From: Magnetococcales bacterium WMHbinv6
Lineage (GTDB): Bacteria > Pseudomonadota > Magnetococcia > Magnetococcales > Magnetaquicoccaceae
Reading direction: 5' to 3'
Assembly (NCBI GenBank): GCA_002753135.1
Contig: PDZV01000014.1
Span: forward strand, 1 to 64,000
DNA: 64,000 nt
Position numbers and translations under genes: made by a program. Of this stretch, positions 1-7,957 are shown piece by piece. Position 1 is the stretch's first letter. Every line of letters begins with the position of its first letter. The notes beneath the pieces are model-generated. The model was not told where the DNA came from and searched no databases. It was given only the letters and a program-made list of their open reading frames with translations.

Positions 1-317
1 ATGGGGGGGGTGTTTTCTGGCGCGGGTGGTGCGCTTTCTGGCGCGGACGCTTTGTTGTCGCGTTCCGGCTCTTCCGGGGGATAATATTTGCCGTGAATGT
101 CGTTGATGGAGAGGAAACCTTGACGCCCGCCGTGAAATTCCACAAAAGCCGCTTGCAGGGAAGGTTCAACGCGGGTAACACGGGCCAGATAGATATTTCC
201 TTTAATCTGTTCCCTGGAGGCGGTTTCTATGTCAAGATCGATCAGTCGCTGGTCCTGGACCACAGCCACACGCACCTCTTCCGCGTGGGTGGCATCCACC
301 AGCATACGTTTGGTCAT
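1..317 (-). CDS. rne: Ribonuclease E/G, N-terminal part (truncated by window edge)
   Basis: Endoribonuclease of the RNase E/G family, which initiates mRNA decay and rRNA/tRNA processing at the membrane-associated degradosome. Only the first 105 codons are present; the 3' part lies left of position 1. The protein begins MTKRMLVDATHAEEVRVAVV, and the block GNIYLARVTRVEPSLQAAF followed by GFLSINDIHGKYY is the start of the family and its S1 RNA-binding domain. The next visible residues (after about 85) are a Pro/Ala/Glu-rich low-complexity stretch that interrupts the S1 region, as alphaproteobacterial RNase E often does. The ATG at 315-317 was chosen because homology begins there. The gene is divergent from rluC, the same neighbour pair as in enterics. 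RNase E versus RNase G cannot be settled without the C-terminus, but the insertion favours RNase E. Confidence 0.9.
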   Translation of the reverse strand, partial: MTKRMLVDATHAEEVRVAVVQDQRLIDLDIETASREQIKGNIYLARVTRVEPSLQAAFVEFHGGRQGFLSINDIHGKYYPPEEPERDNKASAPESAPPAPENTPP

Positions 318-555
318 CGTATTCGATACTCCTGTCTTGGGCGTGACCCGGACCGCATCGGGCGGGACAGAAACTCTGTCCGCGCGCACCGGGGCGGGTC
401 GTTTTTGGGTGTTATTGTTATAAGTATAAAGTATGAAAATTTATGATAAAATTATCAAAAAAGAGATTATTGTCGCCACTTCCGGAAAATGACCGGCAGG
501 CGGATTATGCCAAAAACGACTCCGTCACAATTTGCCATTATAGGGTAATGGAGAC
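318..555. promoter_or_regulatory. Divergent rne/rluC intergenic region with rne leader hairpin
   Basis: This 238-bp spacer separates two divergent starts. On the rne side, positions 365-381 form a perfect 7-bp inverted repeat with a 3-nt loop (GGACAGA, AAC, TCTGTCC), which would lie in the rne 5' leader about 50 nt upstream of its start codon. The stretch from about 410 to 465 is very A+T-rich and is the likely promoter zone. In enteric bacteria, rne leader hairpins mediate autoregulation of RNase E; whether this hairpin does so is inference. I could not assign a convincing -35/-10 pair. Confidence 0.4.
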
Positions 556-1623
556 ATGGACGTAAAGATGTGTAACAGTCAAACTGCAAGAAAGGGAGAT
601 TGCCCAACAGAGCAGGATAAGCAACATCCTGTTGTAGAACATGTTTCTGTCTCTTGCCAAGAGGCGGGCATGCGGGTTGATCGTTTTTTGCAGAGCCATT
701 TTACCGGTGCGCCCTATTCGTTTTTGCACCGTTTGCTGCGCACGGGGCAAGTTCGGGTCAATGGCAGGCGGGCCCAGGGCGGGGTGCGACTGCAGGAAGG
801 GGACAGCGTGCGCCTGCCTCCGGTGGCATGGCAGCCGCCTGTCCAGGAGAGCGTAAAACCGCTCCATCCGCCGGACGGGATGGTGCGTACCCTCCGTGAG
901 CGCATTTTGTGGCGCGATGAGACGCTGTTGGTACTCAACAAAAGTTCCGGCATGGCGGTGCATGCGGGCAGCGGTGAAGCCTGGGGGGCGGTCGATGCCA
1001 TGCGCCGTTTGTTCGAGTGGGAAGAGAGTGCCTTGCGACCGGAACTTTGCCATCGTCTGGATAAAGATACCTCCGGCTGTCTGCTCTTTGCCCTGACCCC
1101 GTTTGCCTTGCGCGGCATGGCCGAAGCCTTTCGTGCGGGTCAGGTGGAAAAACGGTATTTGGCTTTGGTGCGGGGGCGGTTGGCAGAGGATGAGGGGGTG
1201 ATTGATCGCCCCTTGAGCAAAGGGATCATGCGCGGTGGTGAGCGAATGGTCGTCTCGTCAACGCATGGTGCTGCCGCCGTGACCCGTTACCAGGTCAGGC
1301 AACGGTTTGCCAATGCCACGCTGTTGGAACTGGTGCTGGAGTCTGGGCGTACCCACCAGATACGAGTGCATTGCCAATCGATCGGCCATCCGGTGGCGGG
1401 GGATCGCAAATATGGCGACGCAGCGTTTGATGCACGCATGGGCAAAATCGGCTTGCATCGTCTGTTTCTGCATGCCTGGCAACTCTCTTTCCGCCATCCA
1501 CACAGTGGGGCATGGATGACGGTGGAGGCTCCGTTGGAAGATCGTTTGCATCAGGTGTTGGATCAGTTGAGCGCGGCGACAAGCAGGAAAGTTGTCGCTG
1601 ATCGGGCAAGACCAATGTCATAG
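556..1623 (+). CDS. rluC: 23S rRNA pseudouridine synthase RluC-type
   Basis: RluA-family pseudouridine synthase, expected to modify uridines in 23S rRNA. An S4-type RNA-binding domain (about residues 38-95, starting MRVDRFLQ) is followed by the catalytic domain carrying HRLDKDTSG at about 166-174; Asp169 is the expected nucleophile. Later family motifs include GRTHQIRVH and the GD-KYG block. At 355 residues it is slightly longer than typical, because of a roughly 35-residue N-terminal extension before the S4 domain. The ATG start at 556 has GGAGA just upstream; an internal start is possible. It is divergent from rne, as in E. coli, which supports RluC over RluA or RluD, although the exact target site cannot be read from sequence. 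Confidence 0.9.
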   Translation: MDVKMCNSQTARKGDCPTEQDKQHPVVEHVSVSCQEAGMRVDRFLQSHFTGAPYSFLHRLLRTGQVRVNGRRAQGGVRLQEGDSVRLPPVAWQPPVQESVKPLHPPDGMVRTLRERILWRDETLLVLNKSSGMAVHAGSGEAWGAVDAMRRLFEWEESALRPELCHRLDKDTSGCLLFALTPFALRGMAEAFRAGQVEKRYLALVRGRLAEDEGVIDRPLSKGIMRGGERMVVSSTHGAAAVTRYQVRQRFANATLLELVLESGRTHQIRVHCQSIGHPVAGDRKYGDAAFDARMGKIGLHRLFLHAWQLSFRHPHSGAWMTVEAPLEDRLHQVLDQLSAATSRKVVADRARPMS

Positions 1624-1638
1624 TCCGTTGCCTGTACC

Positions 1639-1665
1639 GCCTGGGGCAAGCGCCGGGCTGTTTTT
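1639..1665 (+). terminator. Probable rho-independent terminator after rluC
   Basis: GCCTGG and CCGGGC pair (one G-T wobble) around an 8-nt loop and are followed by TGTTTTT, 15 nt after the rluC stop codon. The stem is short, so this is a moderate-strength call. Confidence 0.45.
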
Positions 1666-1774
1666 CTGATTTTGCATGGCAAACGTTCCTTTGATAGTGA
1701 TTTTCATGTACCGTATTGCATGGTTGTCCTGATGGCGACAAAATGAGCTTTTTGGACCATGACGCGACTTCTGG

Positions 1775-3010
1775 GTGCGAGGTGGATGGGTGGCTACACG
1801 ATTGCGTATCCTGTTCTTCTGGGGATGTTGTGCGCTGCTGCTGGCGATTCCGCAGCAGGCGGTTGCGTTTGCTTTAGGTGAGCTGCAGATACAGAGCAGG
1901 CTGGGGCAACCGCTGCAGGCCGTTGCCCCGATTGCCTTGGATCCGGGTGAAGAGATTGTCGCGGTTAACATGGGAGGCAACAGCGATTATCTGACCTTGA
2001 ACCTGCCGCGCAAAGCGGTCGTCAATCAGATCAGCGCAGAGTTGAGCGAGCAGGGCGGCAGACTGTTGGTCTCTTTGCGCTCATCCGCCCCGATTCGCGA
2101 GGCCGATTTCTATCTTGTTCTACGACTTTCTTCCAACCACCACACCTATTTTCCTTTTTTGCGTGTCCGACCAGGGGCGGCAGAAAATCAGGCAGCCGTT
2201 ACGCCTGCCAAGGGTGCGCAGGTACCGCCTCCGAAACAAAACGAACGCAGCGAAGAGAGCAGCAAAGCGGCCAGCAAAGAGGGACAAGAAAAAACCTACG
2301 GCCCGGTACGTGCCAAAGAGGGGTTGCGCGATGTTGCCCGTCGTTTTGCCAAAGGCACCCCCTTTACCGTGCAGCAGGTGGAAGTGGCTATCTGGCGGCG
2401 CAACGGTCAACATTTTACCCGCAACAACATGAACGGTTTGAAAGCCGGTGTCAAACTGCTCATCCCCTCCCATGAGGAGATTGCCAGAATCTCGAAAAAA
2501 GAGGCCAAAGAGATTCGTATCAGTCAGGCAGCAGAGTGGAAAAAAACGGCCAAAGAGCGTGCGGCAAGCAGTGCAAGCCCGCCCGTCGCTGTTGCCCCGC
2601 AGCAACCCTCTTCCCCGGAAAAAGTCAACTTGCCAGTGGTACAGGCAGAGACAGCGGATAAGCCGGCAGCCCCTCGTCCTGCTGCCAAAGAGCCTGTTGC
2701 CAGCAAAGAGACGGCCAAACCGACCGTCGCCAGCGCAGAGCCAAAAACAGAACCTGGCAAAGAGTCTGGTTCAGAACAGATCAAGGTGGAAAGTGGTACC
2801 CTGAAGGCCATTTTGGTGCAATTGCAGACCATTACCCGGGTGCTGGAAAACCACCATGAGCGGCAGGAACAGTTGGAAAAACGGGTGACGGTGTTAGAGA
2901 AAAACCAGGAGCATCGGGAGCAGTTGGAAAAGCGTGTGACCGCGTTGGAACGCGCGGTGAAGGAGTGGAACTATATCACCAAAGAGCATCGCGCTGCAGG
3001 AGAAAAATAA
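1775..3010 (+). CDS. FimV-like protein A (FimV N-terminal domain, LysM-like region)
   Basis: Putative cell-envelope protein related to FimV, a peptidoglycan-binding inner-membrane protein involved in type IV pilus/secretin assembly and polarity in gammaproteobacteria. A hydrophobic signal segment ends near residue 31, followed by the hallmark FimV block FALGELQIQSRLGQPLQA (about 32-125). A second conserved region from about 175 (YGPVRAKEGL) to 245 (LLIPSHEEIARI) matches the FimV LysM-like module. The middle is Ala/Pro/Lys/Glu-rich, and residues 345-405 form a Glu/Arg-rich coiled coil. Unlike the downstream paralogue it has no C-terminal membrane segment. The start is a GTG at 1775; a GTG at 1790 has a better-placed purine-rich site. 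It shares architecture and many residues with the next gene, indicating tandem duplication. Confidence 0.75.
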   Translation: MRGGWVATRLRILFFWGCCALLLAIPQQAVAFALGELQIQSRLGQPLQAVAPIALDPGEEIVAVNMGGNSDYLTLNLPRKAVVNQISAELSEQGGRLLVSLRSSAPIREADFYLVLRLSSNHHTYFPFLRVRPGAAENQAAVTPAKGAQVPPPKQNERSEESSKAASKEGQEKTYGPVRAKEGLRDVARRFAKGTPFTVQQVEVAIWRRNGQHFTRNNMNGLKAGVKLLIPSHEEIARISKKEAKEIRISQAAEWKKTAKERAASSASPPVAVAPQQPSSPEKVNLPVVQAETADKPAAPRPAAKEPVASKETAKPTVASAEPKTEPGKESGSEQIKVESGTLKAILVQLQTITRVLENHHERQEQLEKRVTVLEKNQEHREQLEKRVTALERAVKEWNYITKEHRAAGEK

Positions 3011-3100
3011 GCTGCAGGCAGATGTCTGGCCATGACAAGATCCATGACGATTTGATCAACAGGCTGAAAACAGGGCAGTCAAGCAGAAAGTGGAGCCGAA

Positions 3101-4825
3101 ATGAACAAGGGTAAACGTTCGCTGCTGTGGCGCAAGGCGCTGATGGCCAGTGTGCTGTTCTTGGCAACTCTGCCAGGCGACGGACAGGCATTTTCTCTGG
3201 GCGAATTGCAGATGCAAAGTCGGCCAGGCCAGCCGTTTCAGGCACAGGCACCGGTCAAACTGAACAAGGATGAGCGGATTGCCTCGGTTGCGATTGGCAG
3301 TGCGGCGGATTATGCCCTCTTGAATTTGCCCTATTCGCCTTCGGTGGAAGGGTTGAGCGTGCAGGCCAAGGAGCAATCGGGCAATACGGTGGTTCAGTTG
3401 CAGGGGCGGGCAGCGATTGCCGAGGATGATTTTTTTATTCTGCTGCGCATCTCCTCTAATCAAAATACTTTTTATCCTTTCTTCCGTCTGCACTCTGCCT
3501 CCGCTGCCCAGCAGGAGAATAAAAGGAGTGGTGGCAAAGAAGAGAGTGTGGCCAAAAAAGTTGAAGAAAAGCCTCTGATCGATCCTGCGGCAGGAGAAAA
3601 GAGCTTTGCCGATAAAGAGAAAAAGGGCAAAGAATACATTGCCGACAAACCGGAAGCGGTCGGCAAAAAAGAGGAAAAAGTGGTCGCCAAAAGTGTGCCG
3701 CCGCGCGAGGCAGACACCACCACGGCAGCAATGATCTCCGATCCGCCCCCGATGGAGAGTGGCACCAGCAAGGTGAGCCTTCCCCCCCCGGAACGGAAAA
3801 AAGTGGAGCGGAAAGAGCCCCCCGCCGAGGCAACTGGTCGGGCAGCAGAACCTGCCGGAGATAAGGCCACGCGATATGGTCCGGTTCGAGAGGGTGAAAA
3901 TCTGACCGAAATTGTTCATCGTCTTAAGCTGGTGCAGAGTCCAAGCTCTTTTTTTCAAGCTGTTGTCGCTATCTGGCAGAAAAATCCCGACCACTTTATT
4001 CGCAATAACATGAATGGTCTGAAGTCTGGTGTCATGTTGCTGATTCCCTCGCAGCAGGAGATTGCCCGCATCGGGGTGGGCGAAGCGAGAAAATTGCGTT
4101 TAAGCCACGCCATGGAATGGAAAAAACCGCTGGAAGGTCAACAAGATATGGCCAAGGTGGATTTTTCTGCGGCAGAGGGTGGGCCGGAAGCCTCCTTATT
4201 GTCTGGAGGTGCGCCGACAGCACAGAGCGAGAGCATGGTTGCCGGCGGTGTAAAACGATCTGCTGGCGCTGGGGTGGGTGGCGAAACGGAGGAGTTGCGG
4301 GCCATTCTACTGCAATTGCAGGTGATTACCAGAGTATTGGAGAGCAATCAAGCCCAGCAGGAACGTTTGGAGCAGCGTATTTCCACTCTGGAGCAGGCAC
4401 GCAAGGAGTGGGAGTATCTTCGGGAGCGCATCAACAGTTTGGAGAACGCCAAGGGGGGGTGGGTGGTCCGGAAAGCAGCCGACACGGCGGAGAGTGTTTC
4501 TCCGGTCGGCAGTTGGTTGTCGCAACTGGATATGTTGGGTACAGGGGCGATGGCCTTGGTGGCAATCTCTCTGCTTGGCTTGCTGGCCTTGTCGGTGGGG
4601 CGGCGGATGAATCAGCAGCAGCGCATGAAAAATTTACAATCGTTGCTCTCTGAGACCAATCGGCAGGATCCTCCTCTGTTGCGTGATACGCTGTCGGTAC
4701 CGGCAGAAGGTGGCGGCAAAGCGGACGGTTTCGGCAAAAAGGGCAGTCCGTCTGGGGGAGAAAGAAACGATTCGGCTGCGATTGTTGCCCAACAGTTGGA
4801 GTCCATGACCGGCAGCAAGCCGTAG
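3101..4825 (+). CDS. FimV-like protein B with C-terminal membrane anchor
   Basis: Paralogue of the gene just upstream (90-nt gap). The ATG at 3101 has GGAG six bases upstream. The signal peptide ends around GQA-FSLGEL (residue 30), then comes the FimV N-terminal domain (about 31-125). A long charged linker rich in Lys/Glu/Pro follows, then the LysM-like module from about 259 (YGPVREGENL) to 335. After a coiled coil (about 395-445) a single hydrophobic helix (about 482-503, MALVAISLLGLLALSVG) precedes a short basic and low-complexity tail, giving the FimV topology of periplasmic N-terminus and one anchor. The large cytoplasmic TPR domain of Pseudomonas FimV is absent. Role in pilus or polarity functions is inferred from family only; no pilus genes are adjacent. 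Confidence 0.75.
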   Translation: MNKGKRSLLWRKALMASVLFLATLPGDGQAFSLGELQMQSRPGQPFQAQAPVKLNKDERIASVAIGSAADYALLNLPYSPSVEGLSVQAKEQSGNTVVQLQGRAAIAEDDFFILLRISSNQNTFYPFFRLHSASAAQQENKRSGGKEESVAKKVEEKPLIDPAAGEKSFADKEKKGKEYIADKPEAVGKKEEKVVAKSVPPREADTTTAAMISDPPPMESGTSKVSLPPPERKKVERKEPPAEATGRAAEPAGDKATRYGPVREGENLTEIVHRLKLVQSPSSFFQAVVAIWQKNPDHFIRNNMNGLKSGVMLLIPSQQEIARIGVGEARKLRLSHAMEWKKPLEGQQDMAKVDFSAAEGGPEASLLSGGAPTAQSESMVAGGVKRSAGAGVGGETEELRAILLQLQVITRVLESNQAQQERLEQRISTLEQARKEWEYLRERINSLENAKGGWVVRKAADTAESVSPVGSWLSQLDMLGTGAMALVAISLLGLLALSVGRRMNQQQRMKNLQSLLSETNRQDPPLLRDTLSVPAEGGGKADGFGKKGSPSGGERNDSAAIVAQQLESMTGSKP

Positions 4826-4857
4826 CAGCGGACTGTTATTGACACCATCTGCCGTAG

Positions 4858-4896
4858 AACGGGCCGTCGGACAAGATTTGGCGGCCCGTTTCTTTT
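4858..4896. terminator. Strong terminator between fimV-like B and the ABC exporter
   Basis: AACGGGCCG and CGGCCCGTT pair perfectly over 9 bp around a 15-nt loop and are followed by TCTTTT. It lies between convergent genes, 33 nt after the fimV-like B stop, and may also serve the minus-strand ABC gene. Confidence 0.8.
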
Positions 4897-4954
4897 GGGC
4901 CGACTTTATGGGGTGGACAGCGTAAACAGGTACAGGTTTGATGGCAGCATGGTA

Positions 4955-6802
4955 TTACTGGGTGAGAAAACCGCCGGATTGTCGTTCCCAGAGGCGGGCA
5001 TAGGCCCCGTTGCGGGCCAGCAGTTGTTCATGGCTGCCCTCTTCGAGAATGGTCCCTTTTTCCAGATAGAGAATACGATCCATGCTGGTGATGGTGGACA
5101 AGCGATGGGCGATGGCGATGACCGTCCGACCGTGCATCAGTTGCCAGAGTGTGGACTGGATAACGTGTTCGGTCTCCGAATCCAGAGAGGAGGTGGCTTC
5201 GTCAAGGATCAGGATGGGGGCATCTTTGAGAAAGGCGCGGGCAATGGCGATCCGTTGTTTTTCGCCGCCCGAGAGGCGCACCCCCTGTTCACCGACGATG
5301 GTGGCAAAGCCCATGGCGCGACGTTGAATAAATTCGCTGCAGTGGGCGTGCCGGGCCACCTCCTGCAGTTGTTCCTCGGAAGTCTGCTGGCGGGCATAGC
5401 TCATATTATCGCCGATACTGCGGTGGAACATGCCGGGCAGTTGCGGTACTTCGGCAATGGCCTGATTCAGGGATTCCAGCGTGACCAGGGCAATATCCTG
5501 CCCGTCGATGCAAATGGAACCTTCCTGCGGGATGAATTGTCGACGCAATAGCTTGATGAAGGTGCTTTTGCCAGCCCCTGAAGGGCCAACCAGACCAATT
5601 TTTTCGCCGGGGCGGATGGTGAGGTGAAAATTTTGCAGGACGGTGTGGCCATCCGGATAACGAAAAGTCAATTGTTTGATGGCGATACCGCCACCGTCTA
5701 CCTGCAGCGGTTTGGCCTGGGGGTGATTGACAATTTCGTGCTTTTGGCTGATCAACTCCAAGGCATCTGCGACCACACCGAGTTGTTCGTAAAATTCCAG
5801 CAACCGTTGTGAAAGACCCCAGACATTGATAAAGACGATGGTTGCCAAAGAAAAAACCAGCATAAAATCGCCAACGGTCATGGTGCCGTCCACCACTTGG
5901 CCGATGGCCATGCCGATCAGGGCCAGTTGACTGAGCAGGGTGGTGGAGTACAAAAAAAGGTGCAGAAGGGTAAAATAGCCACGCACCCGCACGGAAGCCT
6001 GCCGCTCCCGCATCAGGCGTTCACCGATAATTCTGCGTTCAAACAGTTGCCTGCCAAAGGCGCGCACCAGTTCGATATTGCTGATGCTGTCGATCATGTA
6101 GCCCATGGAGGAGGAAGATTCGTTGGAGAAGGCGTGTGACAAGGCCTGACTGCGGCGCACGAACAGGGCAGAGACGCCGAGAAAGGAGAAGGCCCAGGCG
6201 ATCATCACCAGGGCCATGGTCGGTGAACCTGGCCAGAGCAGCAGGGTGCCCTGGATCATGATGGTAATGATGCGCACCGTATCGTGCAGCATGATGTTGA
6301 TCAGGGTCAGACAGCTGTTGCCGGTTTGTTTGATTTTTTGCCCCAGCTTGCCGGCAAAATTTTCTTGAAAATAGCGTGGCGAGTGCCAAAGCAGATAAGA
6401 AAAAAGGGTGTTTTGTACCAGATAGCGGAAGCGGGGTGAGGTGAAGGTTTCCATGGCCTGATAGGCACGGTTGCACAGGGCAGAGCCGAGCCAGAGGGCC
6501 CCGATCACCTGAAACCAGTACCAGATCATCTCCGGCGACTGGCCTGGTTGGTAATGGCTCATGGTATCGATCAGTTGCCGCATGGCGGGCGGTTCATAGC
6601 CCATCAAACCGATGGAGAGGGCGGCAATGCTGACCATCAACAGCGCCTGCAACGGGAAGCGGCGACTGAGAAAAAACCAGATAAAACGGATCGGTGTGGT
6701 GGGAATCGGTCGGTCGGGTCGACGGTGATCGAACAAGGTATCCAGGAGAGGATCGTTGTCGGTACCTGGATCAACGGAGGGTATGGGAGCGGGTAATGTC
6801 AT
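4955..6802 (-). CDS. ABC exporter, fused permease and ATPase (MsbA/HlyB superfamily)
   Basis: Half-size ABC exporter of 615 residues that would work as a dimer in the inner membrane. The membrane domain covers about residues 45-330. The ATPase domain has Walker A GPSGAGKST (about 404-412), a Q-loop in AEVPQLPG, the signature LSGGEKQRIAIARAF (about 507-521), Walker B ILILDEATSSLD and the switch histidine in IAIAHRLST. The substrate cannot be read from sequence; lipid, peptide and drug export are all possible. There is no C39 peptidase domain and no HlyD or TolC partner nearby, so it is not an obvious type I secretion ATPase for the RTX-like protein downstream. The gene is divergent from ftsY, so the region 6803-7033 should hold promoters for both. 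Confidence 0.85.
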   Translation of the reverse strand: MTLPAPIPSVDPGTDNDPLLDTLFDHRRPDRPIPTTPIRFIWFFLSRRFPLQALLMVSIAALSIGLMGYEPPAMRQLIDTMSHYQPGQSPEMIWYWFQVIGALWLGSALCNRAYQAMETFTSPRFRYLVQNTLFSYLLWHSPRYFQENFAGKLGQKIKQTGNSCLTLINIMLHDTVRIITIMIQGTLLLWPGSPTMALVMIAWAFSFLGVSALFVRRSQALSHAFSNESSSSMGYMIDSISNIELVRAFGRQLFERRIIGERLMRERQASVRVRGYFTLLHLFLYSTTLLSQLALIGMAIGQVVDGTMTVGDFMLVFSLATIVFINVWGLSQRLLEFYEQLGVVADALELISQKHEIVNHPQAKPLQVDGGGIAIKQLTFRYPDGHTVLQNFHLTIRPGEKIGLVGPSGAGKSTFIKLLRRQFIPQEGSICIDGQDIALVTLESLNQAIAEVPQLPGMFHRSIGDNMSYARQQTSEEQLQEVARHAHCSEFIQRRAMGFATIVGEQGVRLSGGEKQRIAIARAFLKDAPILILDEATSSLDSETEHVIQSTLWQLMHGRTVIAIAHRLSTITSMDRILYLEKGTILEEGSHEQLLARNGAYARLWERQSGGFLTQ

Positions 6803-7033
6803 CTGTATATGCCGTTAACGATCAATTCGGGTGGCAAGCATACTCCTTTTTTGCAACGGAGTACAGCGCTGAAACCGGGGCAATGCGGGCAGGTGAAAAG
6901 GATATTTTGCCGTGTGGGGGCGATAAAGTTCCTGGTACTTGCTGCGCTGACAGGTCATGATGCACAAGGGAAATGGCCACCGAAAGGGTCAGGACTGCAT
7001 CGGCATGTTCTTCAACAGATGGGAAAGAGAGCG

Positions 7034-7957
7034 ATGTCTTTTTTTGCACGTTTGCGCGAGGGGTTGAGCAAAACCCGCAAGGCATTTACCAGCCAATTGG
7101 ATGCCTTGTTGACGGGCAGAAAAGTGGATGCCGAGTTGATCGAGGAGTTGGAGGCCCTTTTGATCACCTCTGACTTTGGCTTGGAAACGACGCAGCGTAT
7201 TCTCAGCGAGGCGCAGTCGCGCAGTCGTTCGGCCCGTCGGGAAGAGGCGGGCCAATTCCGGGAAATATTGAAGGATGTCATCTGGGAGCGGCTGGATGCC
7301 GCACGGCAGCCGTGGCGATTGACCGAGCAAAAACCGCACGTCATTTTGATTGTCGGGGTAAACGGTGTGGGTAAAACCACCACCATCGGCAAATTGGCGG
7401 CCCACTTTCAAGGGGAAGGCAAAAAGGTCATTCTGGCGGCTGGTGATACCTTTCGTGCAGCAGCGGTGGCGCAATTGGAAACCTGGGGGGAGCGGGTGCG
7501 TTGCCAGGTGATTGCCCAGGGGCAGAATGCCGATTCGGCATCGGTGGTCCATGATGCCTTTGCGGCGGCGCGAGCGCGTCAAATGGATGTGCTGATCGCC
7601 GACACAGCCGGTCGGTTGCATACCAAAATCAATTTGATGGAAGAGTTGAAAAAAATTCAACGGGTGGTGGCGCGGCAGGAGGCGCAGGCACCTCATGATG
7701 TCTGGCTGGTTTTGGATGCCACAACTGGTCAGAATGCCATCCATCAGGTGAAACATTTCCATGAGGCTTTGGGCTTGACCGGCTTGATCATCACCAAGCT
7801 TGACGGTACGGCCAAGGGGGGTGTTGTCGTGGGTATCAGTGAACAATTCCGCTTGCCGATTCGTTTTATCGGGGTAGGCGAAGGGGTTGCTGATTTGAAG
7901 CCGTTCGAGCCGGATCAGTTTGTGGATGCCTTGTTTGCCCAGGGCGATGCCGGATGA
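7034..7957 (+). CDS. ftsY: Signal recognition particle receptor FtsY
   Basis: SRP receptor GTPase that docks ribosome-nascent-chain/SRP complexes at the inner membrane for co-translational insertion. From the ATG at 7034 it has 307 residues. A helical N domain is followed by the G domain with GVNGVGKTTTIGKL (about 107-120), DTAGRLHTK (about 190) and TKLDGTAKGG (about 254). The long acidic A domain of enteric FtsY is missing. I chose 7034 because homology begins MSFFARLREGLSKT and a purine-rich site (GGGAAAGAGA) precedes it. The reading frame stays open upstream to 6809, but that extension has no family similarity. The 3' end overlaps the next gene by 11 nt, which implies translational coupling. 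Confidence 0.93.
   Translation: MSFFARLREGLSKTRKAFTSQLDALLTGRKVDAELIEELEALLITSDFGLETTQRILSEAQSRSRSARREEAGQFREILKDVIWERLDAARQPWRLTEQKPHVILIVGVNGVGKTTTIGKLAAHFQGEGKKVILAAGDTFRAAAVAQLETWGERVRCQVIAQGQNADSASVVHDAFAAARARQMDVLIADTAGRLHTKINLMEELKKIQRVVARQEAQAPHDVWLVLDATTGQNAIHQVKHFHEALGLTGLIITKLDGTAKGGVVVGISEQFRLPIRFIGVGEGVADLKPFEPDQFVDALFAQGDAG

Noticed and set aside
4955-6802. ABC exporter as the type I secretion ATPase for the giant RTX protein
   Set aside because: No HlyD or TolC gene is adjacent, the genes are 4 kb apart on opposite strands with ftsY and slt between, and no C39 domain is present.
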